Part shown: positions 45,584 through 55,022 of the stretch, piece after piece
Layout: each line of letters begins with the position of its first letter
Numbering within the stretch: position 1 is the stretch's first letter
DNA from: Armigeres subalbatus
Lineage: Eukaryota; Arthropoda; Insecta; Diptera; Culicidae
Assembly (NCBI RefSeq): GCF_024139115.2
Contig: NC_085139.1
Coordinates: 254,234,067-254,298,066, forward strand
Direction of reading: 5' to 3'
DNA: 64,000 nucleotides
Position numbers and translations under genes: made by a program
The notes under the pieces: generated by a model
Database searches by the model: none
What the model was told of the DNA's origin: nothing
Seen by the model: the letters and a program-made list of their open reading frames with translations, nothing else

Positions 45584-46813
45584 AACCGTGGCGACGAGGT
45601 GAAAAACGGCAGTGAAATTACGTGGAAAGTAGTGATAAAGGTACGTGAAAATAGTCGGGTAAAGTTCTTAGAAAGAATCCTCTAGAAACGGTGATAATAT
45701 TATGAAATGACGCCATGTTGGAAAAAGCATTTATATTGCTTACGAAAAAAAAAAATAAATATTCAATTTCAACCATTTTGTGTAAAACTGTGAAAACATT
45801 TTGGAGAGAATGTGTGTCTGGAAATGGCAAGTTATGGTCATTCGGTGGAAAATAGAAACAGGAAAGGATAATCGCCGATAAAGTGACGCCATTTTTGCAG
45901 CCCGAAAAAAAAAAAGTGAATTGCTTGTATATGTGTGAGGAACGTGATCAAAGTACAGCTCCTGAAGCGACGCTACCTCAAACCAAATAAAGTTCTGAAA
46001 CCTGTATAGGTAATTGTGAGAAACAAAAGCATTCATATGGTAACGCCATTTTTCTGGCGTGAAAAGGGGAATCTTTGTGTATGTGTGTGGAGACGGGCTA
46101 AAATTAGTGTATGTAAGGTGACGCTGTTGCGGAACAAAAGAAAATATTGAAACTTGTATACGTGAGGCGGTGAGAATCAAGAATGAAATATTCTTTACCT
46201 TCGAGCTGATCGGATACAATATTGCAGCATATGTGTCTTAGTGTCAAACGCAAATGCACTTTAAAATCAAGAAGAATGAGAAATGCGATCAATATATATT
46301 AGAAAATTGACGGTGGTTTGCAATAAGGATGATATGCGAATGCAAGCAAGAAAAAAAAAGAGAAGAAAGAAAATCTAATTAGAAGTGTGCACAGATACAT
46401 AGCACGTGCAATCGATTAAATTCCGGTTGAAAATGAAGCGAAATGTGTTTGTGTTGTTTTCAGTAACCGATTCAATTCCGGTTAGAAAATGCGACGTCAT
46501 CATCGATGAGAAGTTACCGATTAAATTACGGTTATGATGTTTGATGAATGAATCATGATAAATGGAACGTATCGTATGTGCCGAAACCGATTGAATTCCG
46601 GTTGATAAGATGAACTTCGATTATCGTGTGTTATGGAGAATATTCCTTTTGAAGTTTTATGAGAATTAAAATTGTGAAACATAAAGATCCATAAAGCTTG
46701 ACTGACATAGTGCAAATAGTATTAGGAATGCTTTGTTCTAGTGCATGGAATTATTGTTTTCCTTAAGTGATTATAGTTTTTTTTATTCAAATAGAGGAAT
46801 AATATCGGAAAAA
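45584..46813 (+). other. Long 5' untranslated leader of the gypsy element
   Basis: 1.2 kb. The first bases, AACCGTGGCGACGAGG, start right after the LTR and contain TGGCGACGAGG, the likely primer-binding site; the tRNA is not assigned. Two families of degenerate repeats follow: GTGACGCCATTTTT-like units (near 45703, 45881, 45965, 46040, 46119) and four AACCGATTNAATTCCGGTT-like units (46410-46612). No long frame. Leader repeats in other gypsy elements bind regulatory proteins; that role here is inference. Confidence 0.75.
46410..46612 (+). promoter_or_regulatory. Four quasi-palindromic AACCGATTNAATTCCGGTT sites
   Basis: Sites at about 46410-46434, 46466-46492, 46515-46539 and 46585-46612, spaced 49-70 bp. 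The core CGATT(A/C/G)AATTCCGGTT is kept in three, and the third has TTACGG. AACCG/CGGTT arms make each a near dyad, as expected for a dimeric DNA-binding protein. Function unproven. Confidence 0.5.
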
Positions 46814-47652
46814 ATGGAAGATATCGATATTAGCGAACGAGTAGTTCAACAACATGTGCAGTTCTTCAGCCCGGCGTCATACAATCTACCCCACTTTAAG
46901 TACAAGCATCTTCCGGCATCCGAAGTCAGGAATGCTTGGAATATGTGGATTCGGTGGTTTGAAAATGTTATGGCTGCGGCTAATGTATTGGAAGGACCAG
47001 CAAGAAAAATGCAGCTTTTGGCCATGGGAGGAATAGAGCTGCAGTGTGCATATTATGGCCTGCCAGGTGCTGAAGATGAAACAAACGATGATCCCAATGC
47101 ATACCTAAATGCAAAACCAGCCTGACGCAACACTTCTCGCCAAAGCACCATGAAAGCTTTGAGCGTTTTCTATTCTGGTCGTTGGCTCCTGAAGATGATG
47201 AACCGATCGAAAAGTTTTCTCTTAGAGTTCAACAAAAAGCAGAAAAGATTTGCTTCGGAAAGACGGCCAATGAGAGTCGCCATATTGCGATCATTGACAA
47301 GGTAATACAATATTCTACGGATGATTTGCGACAGAAATTGTTAGAGAAGGAGGTCCTTACGTTGGATGACACAACGAAAATTGTTAACGCACACCAAGCA
47401 GTGCGGTATCAATCCTCCAAAATGAACAGCAGCAGAGGTGATTGCCGAGCAGCCAGTAATGTCAACCACCTAGTTACGAAGAATAGTTCAACCGATGACG
47501 GAAAACCGAAATGTTTTCGTTGCGGATACAGAGCTCACCAACCTGGAGACCGATGTCCGGCAGCAAACCGAACATGCTTGCAGTGTGGTAAAGTGGGCCA
47601 TTTTCGAACAATGTGTCGTACAAAGCATGGGACGAAGCTCAACAATGAATGG
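46814..47652 (+). pseudogene. gag: gypsy gag (one frameshift)
   Basis: ATG at 46814 (MEDIDISERVV). The capsid-like region spans about 46814-47115, then a one-base shift, then ERFLFWSLAPEDDEPIEKFSLRVQQKAE continues in another frame (from about 47118). Two CCHC knuckles near 47513-47615 are CFRCGYRAHQPGDRC (5-residue spacing before the last Cys) and CLQCGKVGHFRTMC. The frame ends in the first intron: unspliced, it adds 7 codons and stops at TGA (about 47675). Gag would form the particle and package RNA. The start is chosen because the capsid similarity begins there. Confidence 0.85.
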
Positions 47653-47717
47653 GTAAGTCAGAACTTTTTTATTTGAATGCAATTTGATATTTGAATATGA
47701 GGGATACAACTATTTAG
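47653..47717 (+). other. Intron 1 of the gypsy element (65 bp)
   Basis: GTAAGT at 47653 and TATTTAG ending at 47717, with AT-rich content between and a possible branch-like TTTGATAT. Phase 0 after a Trp codon. Downstream GGATCACAG opens in the frame that leads into protease. It contains an in-frame TGA, so retention ends Gag here. Size and sites are typical of minimal insect introns. Confidence 0.8.
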
Positions 47718-48094
47718 GGATCACAGAAACGTAAGCACAGTTCAGGAGCTGGTAAAGATTATTATCGTCCGGAAAAACGCACCAGAAACGTTTTTAATGT
47801 GACTGAAAATGACAGCGACGAAACACCCGAAGATTTGCCAGTTTACAATGTGGGCGATAGAGACGATGAAGCTATTCAATGTCGTGTAGGTGGAGTTCAG
47901 ATCGTTATGTTAATCGACTCTGGATCCAAGCACAATCTAATTGACGATACAACATGGGAGCTAATGAAACTGCGAGATGTGAAGATAACCAACCAAAGAT
48001 TGGATAAGAGTAAACGATTCTTGGCGTACGGACGCATACCTTTGAAGCTCATCACAACCTTTGACGCTGAACTTGAAGTTGATGATAAGGGAAC
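47718..48094 (+). pseudogene. gypsy protease region
   Basis: In frame with gag across intron 1. A Lys/Arg/Asp-rich linker, then IQCRVGGVQIVMLIDSGSKH with the catalytic DSG (about 47915-47925), and NLIDDTTWELM. The family's ALG/DSG partner features are not clear to me. The frame stops at TGA (48099-48101). Moving back one base at ACTTGTTG joins the RT frame. No canonical slippery heptamer is visible, so I treat this as a single-base lesion. Confidence 0.85.
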
Positions 48095-49029
48095 TTGTTG
48101 AGAACTAACACCACCTTTTATGTAATTGAGAAAGGACAACAGCCGTTGATGGGAAAACTAACTGCCCAAAAACTAGGAGTCTTGACAGTCGGGCTGCCTA
48201 GCACTCGTTCTCTGTCTATTAGAAAAATTGATAGTTCATCGAAAACATTTCCCAAGATGAAGGGCATTAAATTGAACATCCCTATCGATAGGACAGTTCC
48301 TCCCGTCATTCAACCATTGCGTCGTTGTCCAATTCCACTCCTAGAAAAGGTAGAGAACAAGCTGACTGAGCTTTTAGAAATGGACATTATTGAAAGAGTA
48401 ATGAAACCAACATCATGGGTTTCACCTCTAGTTCCCATTCTGAAGGAAAATGGAGAACTGCGTTTATGTATCGACATGAGAAGAGCGAATCGAGCAATTC
48501 AGAGATTAAACCATCCGCTTCCTGTGTTTGAAGACCTTGTATCGCGTTTCCGTAATGCCAAATTTTTCACATCGCTTGACATCAAACAAGCTTTTCATCA
48601 AGTGGAATTAGCGGAGGATTGCCGTGATGTCACGACCTTTATTACGAACTGGGGGTTGTATCGTTACAAGCGTCTTTTATTTGGAATAAACTGTGCCCCT
48701 GAGCTGTTCCAAAATCTGATGGAAAGCATTCTGGGTGGATGTAGGAACACTGTTGTGTTCATAGATGACATCATGATATTCGGAGAAACTGAAGACGAGC
48801 ACGACGCGGCTGTGAAACAAACTCTACATGTCTTGAGCCAGTACGGAATATTATTGAATGACCATAAGTGCAGATTCAAACAACGCCAAGTCATGTTTGT
48901 TGGACACAAACTTTCAGCTGATGGGGTTTCCGCAAACGAAGAAAAAGTCAAATCCATCCTATCTTGCAGAGCACCACACACAAAAGAGGAGCTTAGAAGC
49001 TTTCTTGGTCTTGTGACGTATGTTTCTAG
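48095..49029 (+). CDS. gypsy reverse transcriptase, first exon part
   Basis: About 310 codons, uninterrupted. RT motifs in order: PVIQPLRRCPIPL, WVSPLVPILKENGELRLCIDMRRAN, FFTSLDIKQAFHQVEL (first catalytic Asp), FGINCAPELFQNLME, VVFIDDIMIFG (catalytic Asp pair, about 48755-48787), FVGHKLSADGV, then LRSFLGLVTYVS where intron 2 begins. Copies RNA to DNA in the particle. The domain itself is intact. Confidence 0.92.
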
Positions 49030-49088
49030 GTAAATTTCTGATTGTGTTATTTTGTTTTGATTATTTGACTTTTACTATTCATGTTTAG
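49030..49088 (+). other. Intron 2 of the gypsy element (59 bp)
   Basis: GTAAAT at 49030 and CATGTTTAG ending at 49088, preceded by a TTATTTGACTTTTACTATTC tract. Phase 2: AG before and G after give Arg, then FIPNL, the expected RT connection. Unspliced reading stops at once (TAA at 49031-49033), truncating Pol before RNase H and integrase. Confidence 0.8.
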
Positions 49089-49559
49089 GTTTATTCCAAA
49101 TCTCACAACCGTGAATTATCCTCTGAGACACCTTTTGAAACAGGATACTCCTTCGAATGGAAATCGCAACACCAAGAGTCCTTTGAACACGTTAAACGGC
49201 TTATTGGATCTGCAGGGAGTTTAGGGTTTTATGATCCGAAAGATCGTACACTGGTTATTACGGATGCATCCGGAGTAGGATTAGGGGCCGTGCTAATCCA
49301 GTTTAAAGACGCTAAACCAAGAATAATAAGTTATGCGTCTAAAAGTTTAACCGACATTGAGAAAACTTATCCGCCTATTGAAAAGGAAGCTCTAGGAGTC
49401 GTATGGGCAGTAGAAAGGTTCAAAACCTATTTGTTAGGAATCACTTTCGAGCTTGAGACTGATCATCGTCCACTAGAAACATTATTTACAGCAACATCCA
49501 GACCAACCGCAAGGATTGAGCGATGGTTGCTTCGCATTCAGGCTTTTAAATTCAAAGTA
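49089..49559 (+). pseudogene. gypsy RNase H region (one frameshift)
   Basis: Continues FIPNLTTVNYPLRHLL in the post-splice frame, shifts one base near 49153, then runs through the RNase H: LVITDASGVGLGAVLI (Asp), SYASKSLTDIEKTYPPIEKEAL (Glu), VVWAVERFKTYLLG, ETDHRPL (Asp). It is interrupted at FKFKV by the MITE. The residues after the MITE (VYRKGSANLADCLSRL) are the expected RNase H end. Confidence 0.88.
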
Positions 49560-50084
49560 CCGTCAACTGGGGGGAAGATGATCATTTTTAAGACAAAACA
49601 TGCAATAACAATGTGTGTTTACATTTTAAATCGAAACAAATATTTTCAAAACATGTACTGCTATACGTTGCAATAATCAACAACTTTAGTTTTCTGAAAT
49701 GCGTTCGCATTTATTAAAATAAATTAAATTATCACACATTTTTTGAATAATCTGGTTTGGGGTGAAGTTGATCAAGACAGCTCTACTAAAACCATTATGA
49801 CCTAGTACACTAGCTTATTTGTATGAATGTTGAATTTACTACGTAAAGAAGTCTAAGAAATCAATATTTGAAACGAAAATAGCGTATTTGTGACTATCTC
49901 TCTCTTTCTTCCACAAAATACATTTTCATGATTATAATCGAAAAACTCGGATTTCTACCTAGCGGTAACATTACTTGAACGAAGAATATTGTTGACTACC
50001 GTTTCATAAAAAAATTTGGCACTTTTGACTGACACATCAAATGATCATCTTCACCTCAATGATCATCTTCCCCCCAGTTGACGG
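49560..50084. mobile_element. 525-bp TA-flanked MITE inside gypsy pol
   Basis: Perfect inverted termini of at least 25 bp beginning CCGTCAACTGGGGGGAAGAT and ending with the complement. A second GATCATCTTC motif lies just inside the right end. TA duplication at 49558-49559 and 50085-50086. Removal of the insert and one TA rejoins the frame (GTA then GTATATCGC). It has no coding capacity. Youngest layer of the stack. Confidence 0.95.
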
Positions 50085-50086
50085 TA

Positions 50087-51228
50087 GTATATCGCAAGGG
50101 TTCTGCCAATCTGGCCGATTGTTTGTCTAGACTAGCAGCTCATGTTGACGATCCAAACTGGACCGAAGAAACAGATATGTACATAAGGCGTGTCATGGTA
50201 CATTCTCTGTCAACTCTCTACGATAGACGAACGAAGTTTTGATTCGGAAACTGAAGAAATAATCAGAGTTGTTCAAGAGTATGCTGCAATCGATATTGAA
50301 GAAGTGGTAAGGGCAACAGAATCGGATCAGGATTTACAAAATTTGATCAAAAGTATTGAAACTGATAAATGGGATCTGGAAAATCTGAAGCAGTATAAAC
50401 CATTCCGTTTAGAACTTTCCTACATTAACAAGCTAGTTATGCGGGGAACTAAATTAGTGATCCCAAATTCGTTACGAACAAGGATGTGTGAATTGGCTCA
50501 CGAGGGACATCCCGGCCAATCAATGATGAATAGGAGGCTTCGAGAGCGATGCTGGTGGCCGGGAATCGATCAAGATACGGTGAAGTTCTGCGAGAGGTGG
50601 GAAGGTTGCCAGCTAGTACAATCTAGTGATCCTCCAGAGCCAATGATGCGACGTGCACTCCCAGAAAAGCCCTGGGTCGACTTAGCAATGGACTTTTTGG
50701 GCCCTATGCCATCTGGTGATTATCTTTTAGTTGTGATTGACTACTATAGTCGGTATATTGAGATCGTAATAATGAACCGTATAACTGCGCAAGACACCAT
50801 TAAAAGCTTGAAGCAAATGTTTAGGACATGGGGTCCACCCAGAACATTAACTCTTGATAACGCGAAACAGTTTGTTTCGACGGAATTTAAGGAATTTTGC
50901 TCAAATAACGGAATACATCTCAATCACACTACGCCATATTGGCCACAAGCAAATGGCGAAGTGGAACGGCAAAACCGGTCCCTATTGAAACGGATGAGAA
51001 TCGCCCACGCTTTACATGACAACTGGAAAGCCGAACTTGAACATTATTTGAATTTGTACAACAATACGCCACACACCATAACCGGAAAAGCTCCAAGCGA
51101 ACTGCTGCAGGGAAGAAAATTACGATCAAAATTGCCCCAGGTAGATGACCTTGAAACAGTACCCCCAAGCACTGATTTCAGAGACCAAGACATGGCTAAA
51201 AAGATCCAGCAGAAAGAGAGAGGATACT
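50087..51228 (+). pseudogene. gypsy integrase (one frameshift, one altered zinc-binding residue)
   Basis: After the RNase H end a one-base shift near 50215 leads to the main frame (to 51230). The zinc-binding region has ELAHEGHPGQS, CWWPGID, then CERWEGCQLV: the family normally has a C-x2-C pair here and Trp replaces the first Cys. Catalytic core: MDFLGPMPSGD (Asp), LTLDNAKQF (Asp), PYWPQANGEVERQNR (Glu), the DDE set. YNNTPHTITGKAPSELL ends the core. Integrates the cDNA. Confidence 0.88.
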
Positions 51229-51690
51229 AGAAGAAGAGCTAAACCCAACGACATCTCCACAGGTGATACTGTTCTCATGAAAAACCTTCTTCCGTCGAAT
51301 AAGTTAGCTACGCCCTTCCTGAATGAGAAGTTTACAGTATTAGGCCGAAATGGTTCAAACGTAACTGTGCAGTCCAATAGCTCAGGAAAACAATTCGATA
51401 GAAATATTTCACATCTTAAGAAATGGAACGGATCATCGGATGCTGATATTGGGGGACCTGTGGAGTCGGGGGAAAAAGCTTCGCATACCAGGCAGCTATT
51501 AGAAGCTAATCATCTAGCAGAGTCATCTCATCCAGAAAGCCCTGTGAGTGTGGCACCTCCACCAGAACCAACAAGGCGTTCGCTGCACAGTCAGACCTGC
51601 AGTCAGATTCAGTCCGTAAAGATAAGTAACATTTCATTCTTAATGTATCTAACCAATATATTTAATTATTTTGAAATAATAAATCTCTAA
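51200..51690 (+). pseudogene. gypsy integrase C-terminal tail (separate frame)
   Basis: A one-base shift near 51215 moves to a frame with RRRAKPNDISTGDTVLMKNLL, KLATPFLNEKFTVLGRNGSNVTVQS and DRNISHLKKW: the SH3-like fold that follows many gypsy integrase cores. Then a Pro/Ser/Glu-rich end to a stop at 51690, 18 bp before the 3' LTR. No env frame. Confidence 0.8.
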
Positions 51691-51698
51691 AAAATAGT

Positions 51699-51708
51699 AA
51701 AAGAGGGA
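51699..51708 (+). promoter_or_regulatory. Polypurine tract
   Basis: AAAAGAGGGA directly precedes the 3' LTR and would prime plus-strand DNA synthesis. Confidence 0.85.
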
Positions 51709-51917
51709 TGTGGTAGACGCTGCTATGGATAACCTACTCTATTATATATTGAACGATTATATGATATCACTAACACCAATGTGCTCTATGGCGAGTCAGT
51801 TGAGTAGTCTACCGATCCTCCATCTACGACTAGTCTTCTCGCGTCTTTCGTACTGTGCAGCCGTAGTCTATCAATACGTTTCGACTGATTGAATAGTTGA
51901 CGAGTTCGGCTACCACA
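51709..51917 (+). repeat. 3' LTR of the gypsy element
   Basis: 209 bp, 207 identical to the 5' LTR. Followed by the CGTT target duplicate. Confidence 0.96.
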
Positions 51918-51921
51918 CGTT

Positions 51922-52010
51922 AAACCTCCAAAACCATTGGTCGAATTTCCTAAACCTGGCCATTGTCCCTGTGTTGACCTACCGGGGTCGCCGCTACTTG
52001 CGGCTGCCAT
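51922..52010 (-). pseudogene. Element B ORF1, first codons
   Basis: MAAASSGDPGRSTQGQW from ATG at 52010, then NSTNGFGGLT, matching MSAASSGDPGG and NKFGELT of element A. It continues at 45370 beyond the gypsy element. Confidence 0.9.
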
Positions 52011-52580
52011 AATCCCCCTTCCCTACTCTACCAGTTTCTCGCTATTATATTCGGCGGACGTTGGAAATCGGAATAGATTAACAACGGCCACCCGTTGTTT
52101 ACCCCAGAACGTTAGAATAGACAAATACTAAAGATTTCCTATCTTGTGTTCCTTCAACGTCGTGTATGAAACGTCTGATAACAGTCAAAGGTAGTTTTTT
52201 TTAACTACCTTGCCGAACTTTTCGCCAAGAATCGCAAAACAGGATAGTTTTGATTTGAAAACTTTCACTCACTCGGGTTACGCACCGTCGAAGCTTCAAT
52301 GAACCACCGTAAGCAACCCAACACCTATGTGTTAGCGGCCTGTTGTTTTGCCGGTTCATTGCGGTAGAAGCACTATTTCACTCACTTTTGCACACACTAA
52401 TTTTGATGTTTTTTCACCGATCTTGGTCGGGTTTTTGGTTGTTTCACTAATTGGCACTAATTCCTAGCCGACGATTGGCTTTTATGCGCGATCCGGCCGC
52501 GAAAACCACCAAAAGAATCGATATAATTCCGAGCGCGATACAGTCACTCTGCAACAAACACAGTGTCCCGAGCTCGAATG
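52011..52580 (-). other. 5' UTR of element B
   Basis: About 570 bp, the same length as in element A and with matching blocks near the ORF1 start. It ends at CTCGAATG, next to the right TSD copy TTGATTATT (52581-52589). Like A it appears complete at the 5' end. Confidence 0.75.
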
Positions 52581-52589
52581 TTGATTATT

Positions 52590-54961
52590 GGCGATTATAA
52601 TCTACCCCATTTATGTTGGATGCACGACGAAGAAATAGATTCTTTATTGCCAGTAAACGCCTGCTCTAAGCAAGAAATCACGCTTGTGGAAACTGTCATT
52701 GGCTGCGGGCTTCATCAAATTAATGATTTCTGCAATGTGAATGGGCGACTCCTTGATCTGGCATTCGTCAACGAGAAAAAACTTTTCGAGTTACTCGAGC
52801 CACCGTTGCCATTGCTCCGTATCGATAATCATCACAAGCCTTTAGTGTTGACATTTGCAACCGCAGATAAGTGTAACGATGATTGGAATTCAGAAGACCC
52901 TTTAGATTTTGGTTTTCGTCAATGTGACTTTGTATTGCTGAAGGCATTAACTTCTGCCGTTCGCTGGGACGAATGTCTCTATGGGTGCAATATTAACGAG
53001 GCCGTAACAAATTTCTACCAACGAGTGTTTTCCATTGTCCGAGATGTAGTCCCGACGAAACAACGATGCTACCTATGAGGAAAAGACAGCCTTGGTGGAA
53101 CAGAGAGCTACAGCATCTCCGTAACCGTTTGCGTAAAGCTAGGAAGCGATATTTCCGTTCAAGGGATGAACAACGCAAAGTTGAGCTGCGTGACATAGAG
53201 AGCAAATACAACTCTTTGCACGCGCAATGCTTTAGCGGCTATATTCATTGTCCGGAAGAAAACTTTAAACGACATCCAACATCATTCTGGTCGTTCGTAA
53301 GACGTCGAAAACAGACGAGCGGAATCCCTCAACGAATTAGTTACCACGAAGCTATTGCTGAAACAACCCTCGAATCAGCTAATTTGTTCTCGTCGTTCTT
53401 TCGAAGCGTGTTAAGTAATAACCGATCACCTTCGTCTGAAGAGTACTTGAGCAGTTTGCCTCGATACGAATTGAGTATACCGCCATTCAACTTTTCTCCG
53501 GAGGATGTGTCCAGCAAACTCCGAGGTATAAATGACTCCAAAGGTGCTGGACCCGATCGTCTACCCCCGCTTTTCATCAAGAACTGTGCCGATTCACTGA
53601 CTCTACCTGCGACTATTCTCTTTAATCGTTCTTTGACGGAAGGTATATTTCCTAGTGCATGGAAATCTGCTGACATCACTCCCGTACATAAAGCTGGCAG
53701 TTTGCACAACGTCGAAAATTACCGTGGAATCTCTATTTTGAGCTGTCTACCGAAGGTTTTTGAAAGCCTTATCCACGATGCGCTTTACCCACAAGTGCAT
53801 CATATTATTTCGGAATTTCAACATGGATTCGTGAAGAAACGTTCTACCACTTGGTGAAATCGCTTGATAAGCAACAGCAAATTGATGCCATTTATATCGA
53901 TTTTGCCAAAGCGTTTGATAGAATGCCTCACACTTTGGAAGTAGAAAAGCTGGACAAAATGGGTCTACCTACCTGGTTGACGAGCTGGGTGCTTTCGTAT
54001 CTTACGGAACGTAGCGCTTGCGTACGCATTGGCGAAACTAAGTCGGACTCTTTCCCTATCACATCTGGTGTGCAGTCAGTTATCTTGGCCCACATCTTTT
54101 TGTATTGTTTGTCAACGATCTCTGCATTGCAATTAAATCTCCAAAGCTAATGTTTGCCGATGACTTAAAATTCTTTTGTGTAGTGTCATCAGTTGCTGAG
54201 TGCTATGCTATCCAAGCCGACATTGACACATTACCTAACTGGTGTAAGTTGAACGAAATGGAAGTAAATGTCAAGAAGTGTAATGCGATTTCATTTTGTC
54301 GAACGAGGAATGCAACTGTTTTCAACCATACGATGTGATCTGCCAGCATCGCCCGAGTTAACACTGTCAAGGATCTTGGAGTACTACTGGATGAAAAACT
54401 CAATTTTGCTCAGTAACGACTGCAAAAGCTTACGCAGTGCTTGGTTTCATAAAGCGCAATACGCAGCAGTTTACCGACGTCTATAGTCTGAAGTCACTCT
54501 ACTGTGCACTTGTACGGAGCATTCTTGAATATGGTGTGCTGGTCTGGGCACCATATCAGGCCGTTAACACCAACCGGATCGAACGAATTCAAAGAAATTT
54601 CCTTCGTTTCGCTCTTCGCCTCCTGCCATGGAATGATCCCGTTCGTTTGCCACCATATGAGCATCGTTGCGCCTTGGTACATCTGCCAACTTTGGCTAGC
54701 AGGAGGATTCTCTTGCAGCGCTTATTCGTGTTTGACATATTAAGCAGCAACTTCGACTGCTTGGAACTTTTGAACAACATCGATCTCAACGTTCTGGCTA
54801 GAAATACTCGACGTGCAGAATTCCTTCGTCTTCCTGTTCATCGTACTGTTTTTGGGCAAAACAACCCTTTCAATGTTTGTTGTCGTCGTTTTAACGAAGT
54901 GTCTGCGAAATTTGATTTTAATTTGTCCAAGTTAATGTTTAGAAATAGGATTAGTGAATAG
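52590..54961 (+). pseudogene. Element C, rest of endonuclease and reverse transcriptase (frameshifted)
   Basis: Resumes GDYNLPHLCW and QINDFCNVNGRLLDLAFV (to about 53075). After a shift: RKRQPWWNRELQHLR, GAGPDRLPPLFIKNC, ITPVHKAG, NYRGISIL, FQHGFVKKRSTT (to 53855). Then IYIDFAKAFDRMPH (catalytic Asp), SGVQ (53870-54080; the PQG after SGV is damaged), LFVNDLCIA, LMFADDLKFF (catalytic pair, about 54145-54175), and after more damage (54340-54430) the C-terminus YGVLVWAPYQAVN, RIERIQRNFLRFALRLLPW to the stop at 54960. No RNase H. At least four breaks. Confidence 0.87.
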
Positions 54962-55022
54962 TTTTATCTGTCTGTGCGACCAGTTCGAAGACTAGTAGAA
55001 ATAAATAAATAAATAAATAAAT
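54962..55022 (+). other. 3' UTR and ATAA-repeat tail of element C
   Basis: Short 3' UTR, then (AAAT)n from about 54998 to 55022. It passes directly into the fold-back element, which apparently inserted in the tail. Confidence 0.8.

Larger units (their letters stand above)
45375..51917 (+). mobile_element. Ty3/gypsy LTR retrotransposon with two introns
   Basis: 6543 bp including a 525-bp MITE. The 209-bp LTRs differ at two positions (about 1%), so it is young. A 4-bp TSD, CGTT (45371-45374, 51918-51921), lies inside ORF1 of element B. Gene order is gag, protease, RT, RNase H, integrase with a C-terminal SH3/chromo-like tail, and no env, hence Ty3/gypsy. Short LTRs and the pol sequence style suggest a mag-like lineage, which I cannot confirm. 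Coding is split by two GT-AG introns and about five single-base shifts. Confidence 0.93.
35252..52580 (-). mobile_element. I-like non-LTR retrotransposon, element B (with nested insertions)
   Basis: Same architecture as element A, diverged. The 3' tail is at 35252-35280 (plus-strand GTTGTTGTTG, i.e. a CAA tail), then C-terminus, RNase H, RT, endonuclease, middle region, ORF1 C-terminus (40945-41289), ORF1 N-terminus (45100-45370 and 51922-52010) and 5' UTR (52011-52580). Insertions: MITE 37343-37848, solo LTR 38810-39189, a 3.8-kb block of other repeats that replaced the zinc-knuckle part of ORF1 (41290-45098), and the gypsy element 45375-51917. Its TSD lies inside element C, so it is younger than C. 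Confidence 0.88.

Noticed and set aside
47100..47130. Third intron or recoding site at the gag frameshift
   Set aside because: No GT-AG pair fits and no sequence is extra; only one base is out of phase.
48080..48105. Programmed -1 frameshift between protease and RT of gypsy
   Set aside because: No X-XXY-YYZ slippery heptamer or clear downstream stem at the shift; four similar one-base shifts elsewhere in the element are easier to explain as indels.
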